12,805 nt of DNA from UCB3 sp964415605 (GTDB lineage: Bacteria; Chloroflexota; Anaerolineae; Epilineales; Epilineaceae). Position numbers and translations under genes: made by a program. The stretch lies in NCBI GenBank assembly GCA_964415605.1, contig CAYQBA010000136.1, positions 1-12,805 of the forward strand. The letters run 5' to 3'. Positions 1-7,512 of the stretch are shown here, in pieces. The notes beneath the pieces were generated by a model. The model saw nothing but the letters and a program-made list of their open reading frames with translations. It had not been told where the DNA came from and did no database searches. Each line of letters begins with the position of its first letter. The first letter of the stretch is position 1.

Positions 1-408
1 GAGCAGGGCCGGGTTGGCCTCGGCGGCGATGGCGCCGCGCAAGGCCGCGGCCGCGGCGCCAGCGTCGGGCGCCGGCTCGCCGCGCAGGGACGCGACCGCC
101 GTGCCCCACGCCCATGCGTTGACGTCGCACGCGGCGTAGAGCGCGTCGATGGGTGCCGAGATGGCCAGGCTCGCGCCACCGGGCACGCGCCGCACCGTCA
201 TGGTCTCCGCCCCCCACCCCACCGCGTCGAGGATGCGCCGGGCGTGGTCGAGCCAGGCAGCGACCGCCGCGTCGCCGGCGGCGGCCGACGGGCCCAGCCG
301 GACGTCGGCGACCGCGCCGGGGGCGTCCATCAGGACGTTGGGGCCCGTGAGGCGCCGCACCTCGAGGAGGTCGGCGCCGCCCGCGGACTCCGCGCCGGTC
401 GTCGTCAC
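1..408 (-). CDS. Mur-ligase-like protein next to cyanophycin synthetase (N-terminal part, cut by window edge)
   Basis: An uninterrupted frame of 136 codons runs off the left edge of the window. It starts at a GTG (408-406) four bases after the cphA stop, so it is almost certainly the next gene of the same operon. The N-terminus reads LLEVRRLTGPNVLMDAPGAV, a leader resembling the (R/V)-x-L-x-GPN opening of cyanophycin synthetases and the shorter Mur-ligase-family proteins often found beside them. Further on, GWGAETMTVRRVPGGASLAI and SAPIDALYAACDVNAWAW also fit my memory of that family. The P-loop and catalytic Mur domain would lie beyond the edge, so no catalytic residue can be checked. No strong Shine-Dalgarno precedes the GTG, so translation may be coupled to cphA. 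It could act on cyanophycin or a related peptide; that is inference from position and the N-terminal motif. Confidence 0.6.
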   Translation of the reverse strand, partial: MTTTGAESAGGADLLEVRRLTGPNVLMDAPGAVADVRLGPSAAAGDAAVAAWLDHARRILDAVGWGAETMTVRRVPGGASLAISAPIDALYAACDVNAWAWGTAVASLRGEPAPDAGAAAAALRGAIAAEANPALL

Positions 409-412
409 GCGC

Positions 413-3208
413 TCAGTCCGACGCTTCCGGGGCCTGCGCCAGCCGGACGCCGCGCTCGTCGCGCACGAGGCTGTCGGCCGTCACGTTGGCGATGTCCGGC
501 ACCGCCTCGGGCTCGTAGGCCAGCACCGCCGCGCCGATCTCGGCGTGCGGGGCGTCGGCGTCCGGCGCGAAGTAGATGATCTGCTTCCAGCACCGGTTGA
601 TCTTGTCGCCGAAGATCAGCACGAGGTCGTCCTTGCGTGCCATGCGCAGCGCATGCTCCACCGCCGCCTGCTCGTCCGGGATGACCTCGACGCGCGCCGG
701 ATCCACCCCGCCTGCCGCCAGCGTCTCGGCCTGCATCTGCGGCACCTCGTCCGGCGCCCGGCCGCGCGGGTTGTCGTCGCGGCGGCAGATGTAGTGGTCG
801 AAGTGGCCCGCGCACAGCGCCGCGATCTCGCGGATGTCCTCGTCGCGCCGGTCGCCGGGCGCGGCGACCACGACGATGCGCCGGCCCTTGGGCTCGAGCC
901 GCTCGACGAGCTGGACCATCGCCTTGACGGCGTGCGGGTTGTGGCCGTAGTCCAGGATCACCTTGAACGGGTGCTCGTCGAACACGTTCAGCCGGCCCGG
1001 GGCCTGGAAGTACGTCGTGTCGAACGTCCGCAGCCCGTGGCGGATGTCGTCGAGCCCGACGCCCATGCTGAACGCCACGCCGGCCGCGAACATCGCGTTC
1101 TGGACGTTGAACATCGCCCGGCCCTCGAGCGTGGCGGGGATGAGGTGGGTCCACAGCAGCGGGATGTGCTGCCCGGCGTCGTAGAGCGTGATCATGTGGC
1201 CGTTCATGCCCTCCTCGAGCACGACGGCCCGCCCGCCGGCGCGGATGTGCTCGCGCACGAGCGGGTGGCGGTGGTTGAGCGTGACGTAGCACAGGTGCCC
1301 GGCCTCGGTGTGGCTGGCCATCTTCAGGCACTCGGCGTCGTCGGCGTTGAGCACGGCGGTGTCGCGCGCCACCTCGACGACGATGCGCTTGACGCGGGCC
1401 AATTGGTCCAACGTGTGGATCCCCGCCAGGCCGAGGTGGTCGGCCTGGACGTTCAGCACCGCGCCGACGTTGCAGCGCCGGTAGCCCAGCCCGCTGCGCA
1501 GGAGCCCGCCGCGCGCCGACTCGAGCACGGCGACCTCGACCGACGGGTCGCGCAGGACCATGCGGGCCGAGAGCGGGCCGGTCATGTCGCCGGGCACCGT
1601 CAGGCTGCCGTCGATGTAGACCCCGTCGGTGGTGGCCATCCCCACCCGCTGGCCGGCGAGCTTGAAGATGTGCGCCACCATGCGCGTCGTCGTCGTCTTG
1701 CCGTTGGTGCCGGTGATGGCCGCGATGGGGATGCGCGACGGCGTCCCGGGCGGGAACAGCATGTCCATCACCGGGCCCGCCGCGTCGCGCGACGTCCCTT
1801 CGCTCGGCGAGACGTGCATCCGGAAGCCCGGCGCCGCGTTGACCTCGCAGATCGCGCCGCCGGTCTCGGTCCAGCTGCGCGCGATGTCGGTGGTCAAGAA
1901 GTCCACGCCGGCCACGTCGAGCCCCACGGCGCGCGCCGCCCGCACCGCCATCTCGCGGTTGTCGGGGTGGATGATGTCGGTGACGTCGATGGCCGTGCCG
2001 CCGGTGGAGAGGTTGCCGGTGGAGCGCAGGTACACGACCTCGCCGGCCGGAGGCACCGTCGCCGCGTCGTAGCCGCGCAGGTCGAGCAGCCGCTCGGCCT
2101 GGTGGTCGAGCGCGAGCCGCGTCAGCACCTTCTCGTGCCCGATCCCGCGCCGCGGGTCCAGGTTGACGAGGTCGACCAGCTCGGCCACCGTGTGCACGCC
2201 GTCGCCGACGACGTGGCCGGGCACGCGCTTGGACGCGGCGACGAGATGACCGTCGACGACGAGCAGGCGGTGGTCGAGGCCCGTGATGAAGCTCTCGACG
2301 ATGACCGTCCGGCCGTGCTGGCGGGCGTGCTCAAACGCCGTGGCGACCTCGTCGGGCCCGGCCAGGTTGATCGACACCCCCCGCCCGTGGTTGGCGTTGA
2401 GCGGCTTGACGACCACGGGGTAGCCGATGCGTCCCGCCGCGAGCACGGCCTCGTCGGGGTCGTAGACCAGCATCTGCCGCGGCACGGGCAGGCCGAGGTC
2501 GGCCAGCAGGCGGTTCGTCTCCTCCTTGTCGGAGGCCATCTCGACCGCGATGTGGCGCGTCTCGCTGGTCACGGTGGCCTGGATGCGCTTGCCGTACTTG
2601 CCGTGGCCAAGCTGGATCAGGCTGAAGCGGTTGAGCCGGAGCCACGGGATGTCGCGCGCCTCGGCGGCCCGCACGAGCGCGGCCGTGCTCGGGCCCAGCG
2701 CGCGGTTCTGGGCGAAGCGGATGAACGCGTCGCGCTCGGCTTCGAAGTCGAACGGGCCGGCCGGCAGCGCCGCCGGCCGCAGCGACTCGGGCAGGAGGTC
2801 GGCCAGGAGCCGCCGGCCGAGCTCGGCGGCCTGGAGGCCGATCTCGTCCTGCTCGTACTCGTAGATGACGTCGTACTGCCCGGGCACGCCGGTGCCGCGG
2901 GTCTTGCCAAACGTCACGTCGGCGCCGGCGACGTTCTGGAGCTCGATGGCCACGTGCTCGAGGACGTGGCCGAGCCACGTGCCCTCGCCCTCGCGCAGGC
3001 GCCGGACGAAGCCGCCGGGCTCGCCGTACGAGCAGCCGTGCTCGTGCAGGCCGGGCAGGCGCTCGAGGAGCGGGGCGACGAACGCGTCCTCGCCGAGGCG
3101 CGCCGACGGCCAGTCCTCGAGCGGGCCGAGGTCGACGGTCAGGCGGATGACCGGGAAGAGGGCGTACAGGTTGGGGCCGAGATACACCGAGCGCGCGAGG
3201 ATGTTCAC
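413..3208 (-). CDS. cphA: Cyanophycin synthetase CphA
   Basis: This 931-aa protein makes cyanophycin (multi-L-arginyl-poly-L-aspartate) in the cytoplasm without a ribosome, adding Asp to the backbone and Arg to each side chain with ATP. The three-part family architecture is visible. An N-terminal domain (about 1-160) begins with RSVYLGPNLYAL. An ATP-grasp domain (about 200-485) contains GHGKYGKRIQ (201-210), VVVKPLNANHGRG (265-277) and the metal/ATP-binding CEVNAAPG (454-461). A Mur-ligase-like domain follows, with P-loop GTNGKTTTTR (500-509, Lys504), NVQADHLG (586-593) and DYGHNPHA (753-760). In the known family the ATP-grasp half adds Asp and the Mur half adds Arg. Length is near the usual 870-900 aa. 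The frame stays open upstream to 3475, but GTG at 3208 is chosen because a strong GGAGGA (3217-3222) sits 8 nt before it and homology begins there. It lies 31 nt after cphB. Confidence 0.96.
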   Translation of the reverse strand: MNILARSVYLGPNLYALFPVIRLTVDLGPLEDWPSARLGEDAFVAPLLERLPGLHEHGCSYGEPGGFVRRLREGEGTWLGHVLEHVAIELQNVAGADVTFGKTRGTGVPGQYDVIYEYEQDEIGLQAAELGRRLLADLLPESLRPAALPAGPFDFEAERDAFIRFAQNRALGPSTAALVRAAEARDIPWLRLNRFSLIQLGHGKYGKRIQATVTSETRHIAVEMASDKEETNRLLADLGLPVPRQMLVYDPDEAVLAAGRIGYPVVVKPLNANHGRGVSINLAGPDEVATAFEHARQHGRTVIVESFITGLDHRLLVVDGHLVAASKRVPGHVVGDGVHTVAELVDLVNLDPRRGIGHEKVLTRLALDHQAERLLDLRGYDAATVPPAGEVVYLRSTGNLSTGGTAIDVTDIIHPDNREMAVRAARAVGLDVAGVDFLTTDIARSWTETGGAICEVNAAPGFRMHVSPSEGTSRDAAGPVMDMLFPPGTPSRIPIAAITGTNGKTTTTRMVAHIFKLAGQRVGMATTDGVYIDGSLTVPGDMTGPLSARMVLRDPSVEVAVLESARGGLLRSGLGYRRCNVGAVLNVQADHLGLAGIHTLDQLARVKRIVVEVARDTAVLNADDAECLKMASHTEAGHLCYVTLNHRHPLVREHIRAGGRAVVLEEGMNGHMITLYDAGQHIPLLWTHLIPATLEGRAMFNVQNAMFAAGVAFSMGVGLDDIRHGLRTFDTTYFQAPGRLNVFDEHPFKVILDYGHNPHAVKAMVQLVERLEPKGRRIVVVAAPGDRRDEDIREIAALCAGHFDHYICRRDDNPRGRAPDEVPQMQAETLAAGGVDPARVEVIPDEQAAVEHALRMARKDDLVLIFGDKINRCWKQIIYFAPDADAPHAEIGAAVLAYEPEAVPDIANVTADSLVRDERGVRLAQAPEASD

Positions 3209-3216
3209 GGGGCGGG

Positions 3217-3222
3217 TCCTCC
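3217..3222 (-). promoter_or_regulatory. Strong ribosome binding site of cphA
   Basis: On the minus strand GGAGGA lies 8 nt before the GTG at 3208. It fixes the start of cphA at a GTG codon and rules out the longer in-frame extension back to 3475, which would overlap the end of cphB. Confidence 0.85.
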
Positions 3223-3239
3223 GTCGGGTGGGGTCGGGG

Positions 3240-4091
3240 TCAGGGCTGGCGGGCGTGGGCGGGCGGGGCCGGTGCGTCGAGCGCCGCCAGCTCGACGGGC
3301 GGCGGGCTCGCGCGCCGCCGGCGCATGTCGTAGCGGGAACCGGCGACCAGCACGTGCAGGCGGACGTCGAGCACGCACACCGGGTCGTGGCGCTTGGCGG
3401 AGTCCATCGACGAGTAGCTGATGTCGGTGGGATCGACGACGGTGATGGCGCCGCTGCCGGCGACGTCGAGCACATCGTCCGGCCCGATGAATGCCGCGGT
3501 GTCCTCGTCCAGGCCGATGCCGATGGAGTGCGGGTTGTAGGCCAGCGCCGTGAGCAGCCGGCCCAGGCGGTCGCGCTGCCGGAAGTGCTGGTCGATGATC
3601 GCCAGCCGCGTCAGGCCGAGGCCGGGGGCCAGGCGCACGCTGTCGGCGCGGGGCGTGGCGCCCTCGTCGCCGAACGCGATCATGTGCTCGGAGAGGAACG
3701 CGGCCCCGGCGGACGTGCCGGCGACGTGCAGGCCGGCCCGGTGGCCCGAGATGAGGCGGTCGGCCACGGGCGTGCCGCCGAGCGTCGTCGACAGCTTGAG
3801 CTGGTTGCCGCCGGTGAGGAAGACGCCGTCGACGTCGGCCAGGGCCGCCAGCGCCTCGGGCGCGCGGCAGTCGGCGCGCGACTCGAGCGGCAGCACGCGC
3901 GCGTCGGCCACCCCGAGGTCGCGGAAGATGTCGCGGTAGATCCGGCCGGTCTCGGGCAGCATCGAGGCGGTGGGGATGATGGCCACGCGCGCGGCCGGCC
4001 CGCCGCACAGCTCGGCGAAGCGGCGCAGGATGGCCGGGTCGCGGATCTTCTCCTCGGCCCCACCGATGGGGACGATGCAGCCGCGGGTCAC
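3240..4091 (-). CDS. cphB: Cyanophycinase CphB (serine peptidase, S51 family)
   Basis: Cyanophycinase is an exopeptidase that cuts cyanophycin into beta-Asp-Arg dipeptides. The 283-aa protein shows the family signatures in order: IVPIGGAEEK near the N-terminus (6-15), FLTGGNQLKL (91-100), the nucleophile elbow AGTSAGA (124-130, Ser127), DQHFRQRDRLGR (167-178) and a C-terminal NPHSIGIGLDEDTA (186-199). The GTSAG serine and the GGNQ loop are intact, so it looks active. Length is typical for the family. The start is taken as GTG 4091-4089, which overlaps the aminotransferase TGA as GTGA; the adjacent GTG at 4094 is an equally possible start. No signal peptide is seen, so it acts in the cytoplasm on stored granules. 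The last 25 residues are Pro/Ala/Arg-rich and probably disordered. Having the degrading and the synthesising enzyme in one transcript implies control at the level of activity or substrate rather than expression. Confidence 0.95.
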   Translation of the reverse strand: MTRGCIVPIGGAEEKIRDPAILRRFAELCGGPAARVAIIPTASMLPETGRIYRDIFRDLGVADARVLPLESRADCRAPEALAALADVDGVFLTGGNQLKLSTTLGGTPVADRLISGHRAGLHVAGTSAGAAFLSEHMIAFGDEGATPRADSVRLAPGLGLTRLAIIDQHFRQRDRLGRLLTALAYNPHSIGIGLDEDTAAFIGPDDVLDVAGSGAITVVDPTDISYSSMDSAKRHDPVCVLDVRLHVLVAGSRYDMRRRRASPPPVELAALDAPAPPAHARQP

Positions 4092-5284
4092 CACAGCCCC
4101 ATGACGAACGTCGTCAGGCGCCGCAGGCCGTCGGCGATGACGGCGCTGGGGGTGGCGTAGCTCAGGCGGATGTGCCGGTCGTCGCCGAACGCCGCACCGG
4201 GCACGGTGGCCAGCTGGACCTCGTCGAGCAGCGCCGCGCACAAGTCCATCGAGCCGTCGATGACACGCCCGCCGGCCGTGCGGGCGCCGAACACGTGCTC
4301 GACCTTGGGGAACACGTAGAACGCGCCCTGCGGCTCGGCGCACACCCAACCCGAAAGGGCCTGGATGCCGGCGTACATCAGCCGTCGGCGCGCGTCGAAC
4401 CGGGCGAGGCGCTCGGCGATGTGCGCCTGGTCGCCGGTGAGCGCGGCGAGGGCCGCGACCTGCGCCACGGTGTTGGCGTTGGACGTCTCGTGGTCCTGGA
4501 TCCGGCCCATGGTGCGGATGGCGTCGACCGGCCCGACGCTGTAGCCGATGCGCCAGCCCGTCATCGCATAGGTCTTGGAGAAGCTGTTGGAGACGATGGT
4601 GCGGGCCCGCGCCTCGGGGCCGAGCATCATCGGGCTGAGGTAGGGCTCGGGCGAATAGCACAGCCGGTCGTAGATCTCGTCCGACAGGATCCACAGCCCG
4701 CGCTCGACGGCCAGGGCCACGACGTCGCGCAGGCACGCGTGCGGCAGGCGCGCGCCGGTGGGGTTGGACGGCGAGTTGACGATGATGGCGCGCGTGCGGT
4801 CGGTGAGGCGCTCGCGCACGGCGTCGACGTGCAGCGCGAACCCGTCCTCGACGCACACCGGCACGGGCACGGGCCGGCCGCCGGCGAGGCGGATCATCTC
4901 GGGGTAGCTGACCCAGGCCGGGCTGGCGAAGACGACCTCGTCGTCGGCGTCGACCAGGGCCTGGAGCGCGAGGTAGAGGGCGTGCTTGCCGCCGCAGGTG
5001 ACGAGGGTCTGGGCCGGGTCGACGGGGACACCGTAGGCCGTGCCGCAGTGCTCGGCGACGGCCACCCGCAGCTCGGGCATGCCGGCGGTGGCGGTGTACT
5101 TGACCTGGCCGCCGGCGATGAACTCGGCCGCGGCGGCCACGACGTGCGGCGGGGTCGGGAAGTCGGGCTCGCCGGCCGTCAGGTTGACGACGTCGACGCC
5201 CTGCTGGCGCAGGGCCTTGGCCCGGGCGCTCATGGCCAGCGTGGCTGAGTCTCCCACATCGCGCACGCGACGTGCGTAGGTCAT
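4088..5284 (-). CDS. Class I (aspartate-type) aminotransferase, PLP-dependent
   Basis: This 398-aa fold-type I aminotransferase resembles subgroup I-gamma aspartate aminotransferases, which exchange the amino group between aspartate and 2-oxoglutarate. Visible landmarks are NLTAGEPDFPTP (34-45), KYTATAGMPELR (62-73), the NPTG motif (174-177), SDEIYD with PLP-contacting Asp202 and Tyr205, the Schiff-base lysine in NSFSKTYAMTGWRIGY (Lys237), and IRLSYA with the substrate-carboxylate Arg373. ATG 5284 is chosen because GGAG (5291-5294) sits 6 nt upstream. It is the first gene of the cyanophycin operon and its stop overlaps the start of cphB. That context favours aspartate supply for, or disposal from, the polymer. 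Related enzymes use other amino acids or prephenate, so exact specificity cannot be read from sequence. Confidence 0.9.
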   Translation of the reverse strand: MTYARRVRDVGDSATLAMSARAKALRQQGVDVVNLTAGEPDFPTPPHVVAAAAEFIAGGQVKYTATAGMPELRVAVAEHCGTAYGVPVDPAQTLVTCGGKHALYLALQALVDADDEVVFASPAWVSYPEMIRLAGGRPVPVPVCVEDGFALHVDAVRERLTDRTRAIIVNSPSNPTGARLPHACLRDVVALAVERGLWILSDEIYDRLCYSPEPYLSPMMLGPEARARTIVSNSFSKTYAMTGWRIGYSVGPVDAIRTMGRIQDHETSNANTVAQVAALAALTGDQAHIAERLARFDARRRLMYAGIQALSGWVCAEPQGAFYVFPKVEHVFGARTAGGRVIDGSMDLCAALLDEVQLATVPGAAFGDDRHIRLSYATPSAVIADGLRRLTTFVMGLW

Positions 5285-5318
5285 GCTTCGCTCCAAGATC
5301 TGGCTGTCGACTGCGCCC

Positions 5319-5358
5319 GGCCGCCGACCCGCGCCCGTCGCCCGGGCCGCCGACCCGC
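5319..5358. repeat. 14-bp direct repeat in the cyanophycin operon leader
   Basis: GGCCGCCGACCCGC occurs at 5319-5332 and again at 5345-5358, 26 bp apart. The flanks also match (GCCCGG versus GCCCGGG) apart from one inserted G. Both copies lie between the predicted transcription start and the ribosome binding site of the aminotransferase. They could be paired operator sites, RNA structure elements, or a chance duplication in GC-rich DNA. Confidence 0.5.
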
Positions 5359-5411
5359 ACCGGCCCGATCCTGGATCCGTCTTATGTCGACCCATCCGGC
5401 GGCGCGCAAGG

Positions 5412-5440
5412 ATTATACCCGGCCGGGCGCGATTTGACAT
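5412..5440 (-). promoter_or_regulatory. Sigma-70-type promoter of the cyanophycin operon
   Basis: Read on the minus strand, the -35 box is ATGTCA (5440-5435, four of six consensus bases), the spacer is 17 nt, and the -10 box is a perfect TATAAT (5417-5412). The stretch stands out as an AT-rich spot in very GC-rich DNA. Transcription would begin near 5405 and leave a leader of about 120 nt before the aminotransferase ATG. A perfect -10 and ideal spacing make this the best promoter in the window, but it is a pattern match only. Confidence 0.6.
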
Positions 5441-5553
5441 GGCGGCCGGGGCAGCCCACCATTGGCGGCGGCGGTTGGGGGCGTGGGGAACCGCGCCTGC
5501 GCATCGCCTCGCGCCCGCGCCGCCGGCATCACCCCCACCCACCGAGTTCCGCC

Positions 5554-6399
5554 TTGATCGAGCCCATCCCCGACGCCGACCCCGAAGCTGCGGAAGCCGC
5601 GCACCTCGTGCGCCCCGACGAGAAGGAGGGCCGCTTCCTGGCGGGCCCGCGGTCCCGCATCCCCGAGGCCATCGAGGTCGTGCGGATCGCGCGCGAGTTC
5701 ATCCGCGGCTTCCGGACGCTGCACTTCGTCGGCCCGTGCGTCACCGTCTTCGGCTCGGCGCGGTTCCGCGAGGACCACCCCTACTACGGGCTGGCGCGGC
5801 AGGTCGGGGCAAACCTGGCGCGGGCGGGCTTCTCGGTGATGACGGGCGGCGGCCCGGGCATCATGGAGGCGGCCAACCGCGGGGCGCGCGACGTCGGCGG
5901 GGCGTCGGTGGGGGCGAACATCGTGCTGCCGAAGGAGCAGCGCAGCAACCCGTACGTCGACGTCTGGACGGACTTCGACTACCTGTTCGTGCGCAAAGTG
6001 ATGCTGGTCAAGTACTCTTACGCGTTCGTCGTGATGCCGGGCGGCTTCGGGACGCTCGACGAGATCTTCGAGACGGCGACGCTGATCCAGACGGGCATCA
6101 TCCGCAACTTCCCGGTGGTGATCGTCGGGACGGCGTACTGGGAGCCGCTCCTCGACTTCATGCGGCACACGATGGTCCCGGAAGGCACGATCGACGTCAC
6201 GGACCTCGACCGCTTCCTGGTCACGGACTCGCCGGACGAGGCGGTGCAGCACATCCTGCACCGGGTCATCGACCGGTTCGGGCTGGCCTGGCAGCCGCGG
6301 CGGCGGCCGAGCCGCATCCTGCGCGAGGGGCGCGGGTGGCGGCGCGAGCGGGACGGCGGCCAGGGCCGGGCGCGGGATCGTGGATGGGGGGGTGGGTGA
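5554..6399 (+). CDS. LOG-family nucleotide 5'-monophosphate phosphoribohydrolase (TIGR00730-like)
   Basis: LOG-family (lysine decarboxylase-like) Rossmann proteins cleave the N-glycosidic bond of nucleoside 5'-monophosphates, giving a free base and ribose 5-phosphate; the plant and actinobacterial members release cytokinins. The two diagnostic motifs are complete: GGGPGIMEAANRGA (98-111) and PGGFGTLDE (162-170). The usual YLFVRKVMLVKYSYAFVV lies between them. Despite old database names it is not a lysine decarboxylase. The start is uncertain: TTG at 5554 gives 281 aa but has no clear Shine-Dalgarno, and a GTG at 5608 would also keep the whole domain. The last 35 residues are Arg/Gly-rich and unlike the fold, ending at a run of G bases where a sequencing indel would alter the tail. 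It is followed 37 nt later by the MoaB-like gene, probably co-transcribed. Confidence 0.88.
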   Translation: MIEPIPDADPEAAEAAHLVRPDEKEGRFLAGPRSRIPEAIEVVRIAREFIRGFRTLHFVGPCVTVFGSARFREDHPYYGLARQVGANLARAGFSVMTGGGPGIMEAANRGARDVGGASVGANIVLPKEQRSNPYVDVWTDFDYLFVRKVMLVKYSYAFVVMPGGFGTLDEIFETATLIQTGIIRNFPVVIVGTAYWEPLLDFMRHTMVPEGTIDVTDLDRFLVTDSPDEAVQHILHRVIDRFGLAWQPRRRPSRILREGRGWRRERDGGQGRARDRGWGGG

Positions 6400-6436
6400 T
6401 GGCGGCTCGGGAGCAGAGCCGTGAACGACAGGCGGG

Positions 6437-6997
6437 ATGATGGCGGCCGGCGCGGGGGGCGCGTCGGGCGGACCGGCGAATGGCGGGTCCAGCCGCGCCG
6501 AGCATGAGGCGCGCGCCGCGGCGCGGGGGCCGGTGCCGGTGGGCATCGTCACGGTGAGCGACACGCGGACGGTGGACACGGACGCCAACGGGGCGTACCT
6601 GCGCGCGGCGGTGGTGGACGCGGGGCACGTCGTGGCGGGCTACCGGTTGGTCCGCGACGAGCCGACCGAGGTCGGGGCCGCGCTGGATGCATTGGTGGAC
6701 CTGGGCGCGCGGGTCGTGGTGTTCAACGGCGGGACGGGCATCGCCCGGCGGGACACGACGTCGGACGTGCTCGACGGGCTCTACGAGAAGCGGCTGCCGG
6801 GCTTCGGGGAGCTGTTCCGGCTCCTCAGCTGGGAGCAGGTCGGCGCCTCGGCGATGCTGTCGCGCGCGTCGGCGGGGGTGTTCCGCGGGGTCGTGGTGTT
6901 CTCGACGCCGGGCTCGCCGCAGGCCGTGCGGCTGGCGTGGGAGCGGCTGATCGCGCCAGAGCTGGCGCACGTGGGGTGGGAGCTGGGGCGGGGGTGA
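6437..6997 (+). CDS. MoaB/MogA-family molybdenum cofactor biosynthesis protein
   Basis: The protein (186 aa, or 185 if the second ATG at 6440 is used) is a molybdopterin-binding-fold protein of the MoaB/MogA family, which adenylates molybdopterin before molybdenum insertion. Evidence: VGIVTVSDTRTVDTDANG (35-52), the signature FNGGTGIARRDTTSDVL (96-112), LPGFGELFRLLSWEQVGASAMLSR in pieces over 120-143, and STPGSPQAVRLAW (156-168). The first 30 residues are Gly/Ala-rich and additional to the core, so a later start is possible. AGGCGGG just before the ATGs is a weak ribosome binding site. MoaB is the closer fit by motif, but some MoaB proteins are thought not to be the main adenylyltransferase, so the exact role is open. 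No other Moco gene is in the window. Confidence 0.9.
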   Translation: MMAAGAGGASGGPANGGSSRAEHEARAAARGPVPVGIVTVSDTRTVDTDANGAYLRAAVVDAGHVVAGYRLVRDEPTEVGAALDALVDLGARVVVFNGGTGIARRDTTSDVLDGLYEKRLPGFGELFRLLSWEQVGASAMLSRASAGVFRGVVVFSTPGSPQAVRLAWERLIAPELAHVGWELGRG

Positions 6998-7146
6998 GGG
7001 GGACGGCCGCCGGGTAAGACCGCTGTGGTCGGGTGCGCGGGCGGGACGGTCGACGGATGGGTCGGGTGCGTCCGGACTCGGGACAGTGCGGCGAGGTTGT
7101 CGCAGCCGGAGCCCGGTGGCCCAGGGAATCCTCGAAACCTCCGGTG
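6998..7146. other. Intergenic region between convergent genes
   Basis: This 149-nt gap lies between the ends of the MoaB-like gene and the TumE-like gene. I see no gene, no tRNA and no convincing terminator: the only small inverted repeat is GACC/GGTC at 7018-7030, a 4-bp stem with no T-run. Confidence 0.5.
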
Positions 7147-7512
7147 TCACCCCTCTGAAGGCGGTGGAAGCGCGTCGCCGAAGCGCTCAGCCCGGACCTC
7201 GGAAAGAAACGCCTCGAACGAGATCGGAGGGCAAGGGCGATGCGCCGCCGGATCGTTCCATGGATGCACATGCCAGCCGACCTTCGCGTTGTCCTTGCCA
7301 TAGACGCGGCGATGATCGTCGATCAGGGCGAAGGCGGCTTTGCCGGTCAAGATGTTGATGAACACCTCGATGAACACGTCATCGACAAGGTGGACGCGCA
7401 GGTTCAGCACATCGACGTCGAAGACCCGCACCGTGAACGCGGATACGATGGGCGAGGCATCGCAAGCCGCGACGATTTCGCCGAAGATCTCCTGAACGGT
7501 CAGGCCAACCAA
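7147..7512 (-). CDS. Small TumE-like protein, putative toxin of a toxin-antitoxin pair
   Basis: This 121-aa protein has no firm name. Its C-terminal half carries a polar cluster: RVYGKDNAKVGWHVHPW (69-85) followed by H91, C94 and PISFEAFLSEV (96-106). A Tyr/Asp-Asn pair followed by W-H-x-H-P and another His resembles TumE/DUF6516-type toxins and suggests a nuclease-like active site; this is inference, not a database match. The N-terminal half has alternating hydrophobic strands (FTVRVFDVDVLNLRVHLVDD). The start is taken as TTG 7512, overlapping the end of the upstream gene by 13 nt, with GGAGG (7523-7527) 10 nt before it inside that gene. Tight overlap with a small acidic partner is the arrangement expected of a toxin-antitoxin pair. 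Base composition is less GC-rich than neighbours, consistent with horizontal arrival. Confidence 0.6.
   Translation of the reverse strand: MVGLTVQEIFGEIVAACDASPIVSAFTVRVFDVDVLNLRVHLVDDVFIEVFINILTGKAAFALIDDHRRVYGKDNAKVGWHVHPWNDPAAHRPCPPISFEAFLSEVRAERFGDALPPPSEG

Noticed and set aside
149..3421. Open plus-strand frame of 1090 codons opposite cphA
   Set aside because: It is the mirror of cphA in GC-rich DNA: the translation is Arg/Val/Asp/His-rich low complexity with no domain, while the minus strand encodes a complete cyanophycin synthetase.
3209..3475. Longer version of cphA starting at 3475
   Set aside because: The extra 89 residues overlap cphB out of frame, look like random Ser/Thr/Pro/Arg sequence, and a strong ribosome binding site points to GTG 3208.
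5434..5439. Perfect TTGACA on the plus strand as a -35 box for the LOG-family gene
   Set aside because: No acceptable -10 box lies 16-18 nt downstream (the region reads CCACCATT). The same bases are better explained as part of the minus-strand promoter with its perfect TATAAT.
6380..6399. Possible frameshift in the G-run at the end of the LOG-family gene
   Set aside because: The domain is already complete before the run, and a normally spaced MoaB-like gene follows. There is no sign of lost conserved sequence, so I note only that the basic tail is uncertain.
7018..7030. GACC/GGTC inverted repeat as a terminator after the MoaB-like gene
   Set aside because: A 4-bp stem without a T-run is expected by chance.
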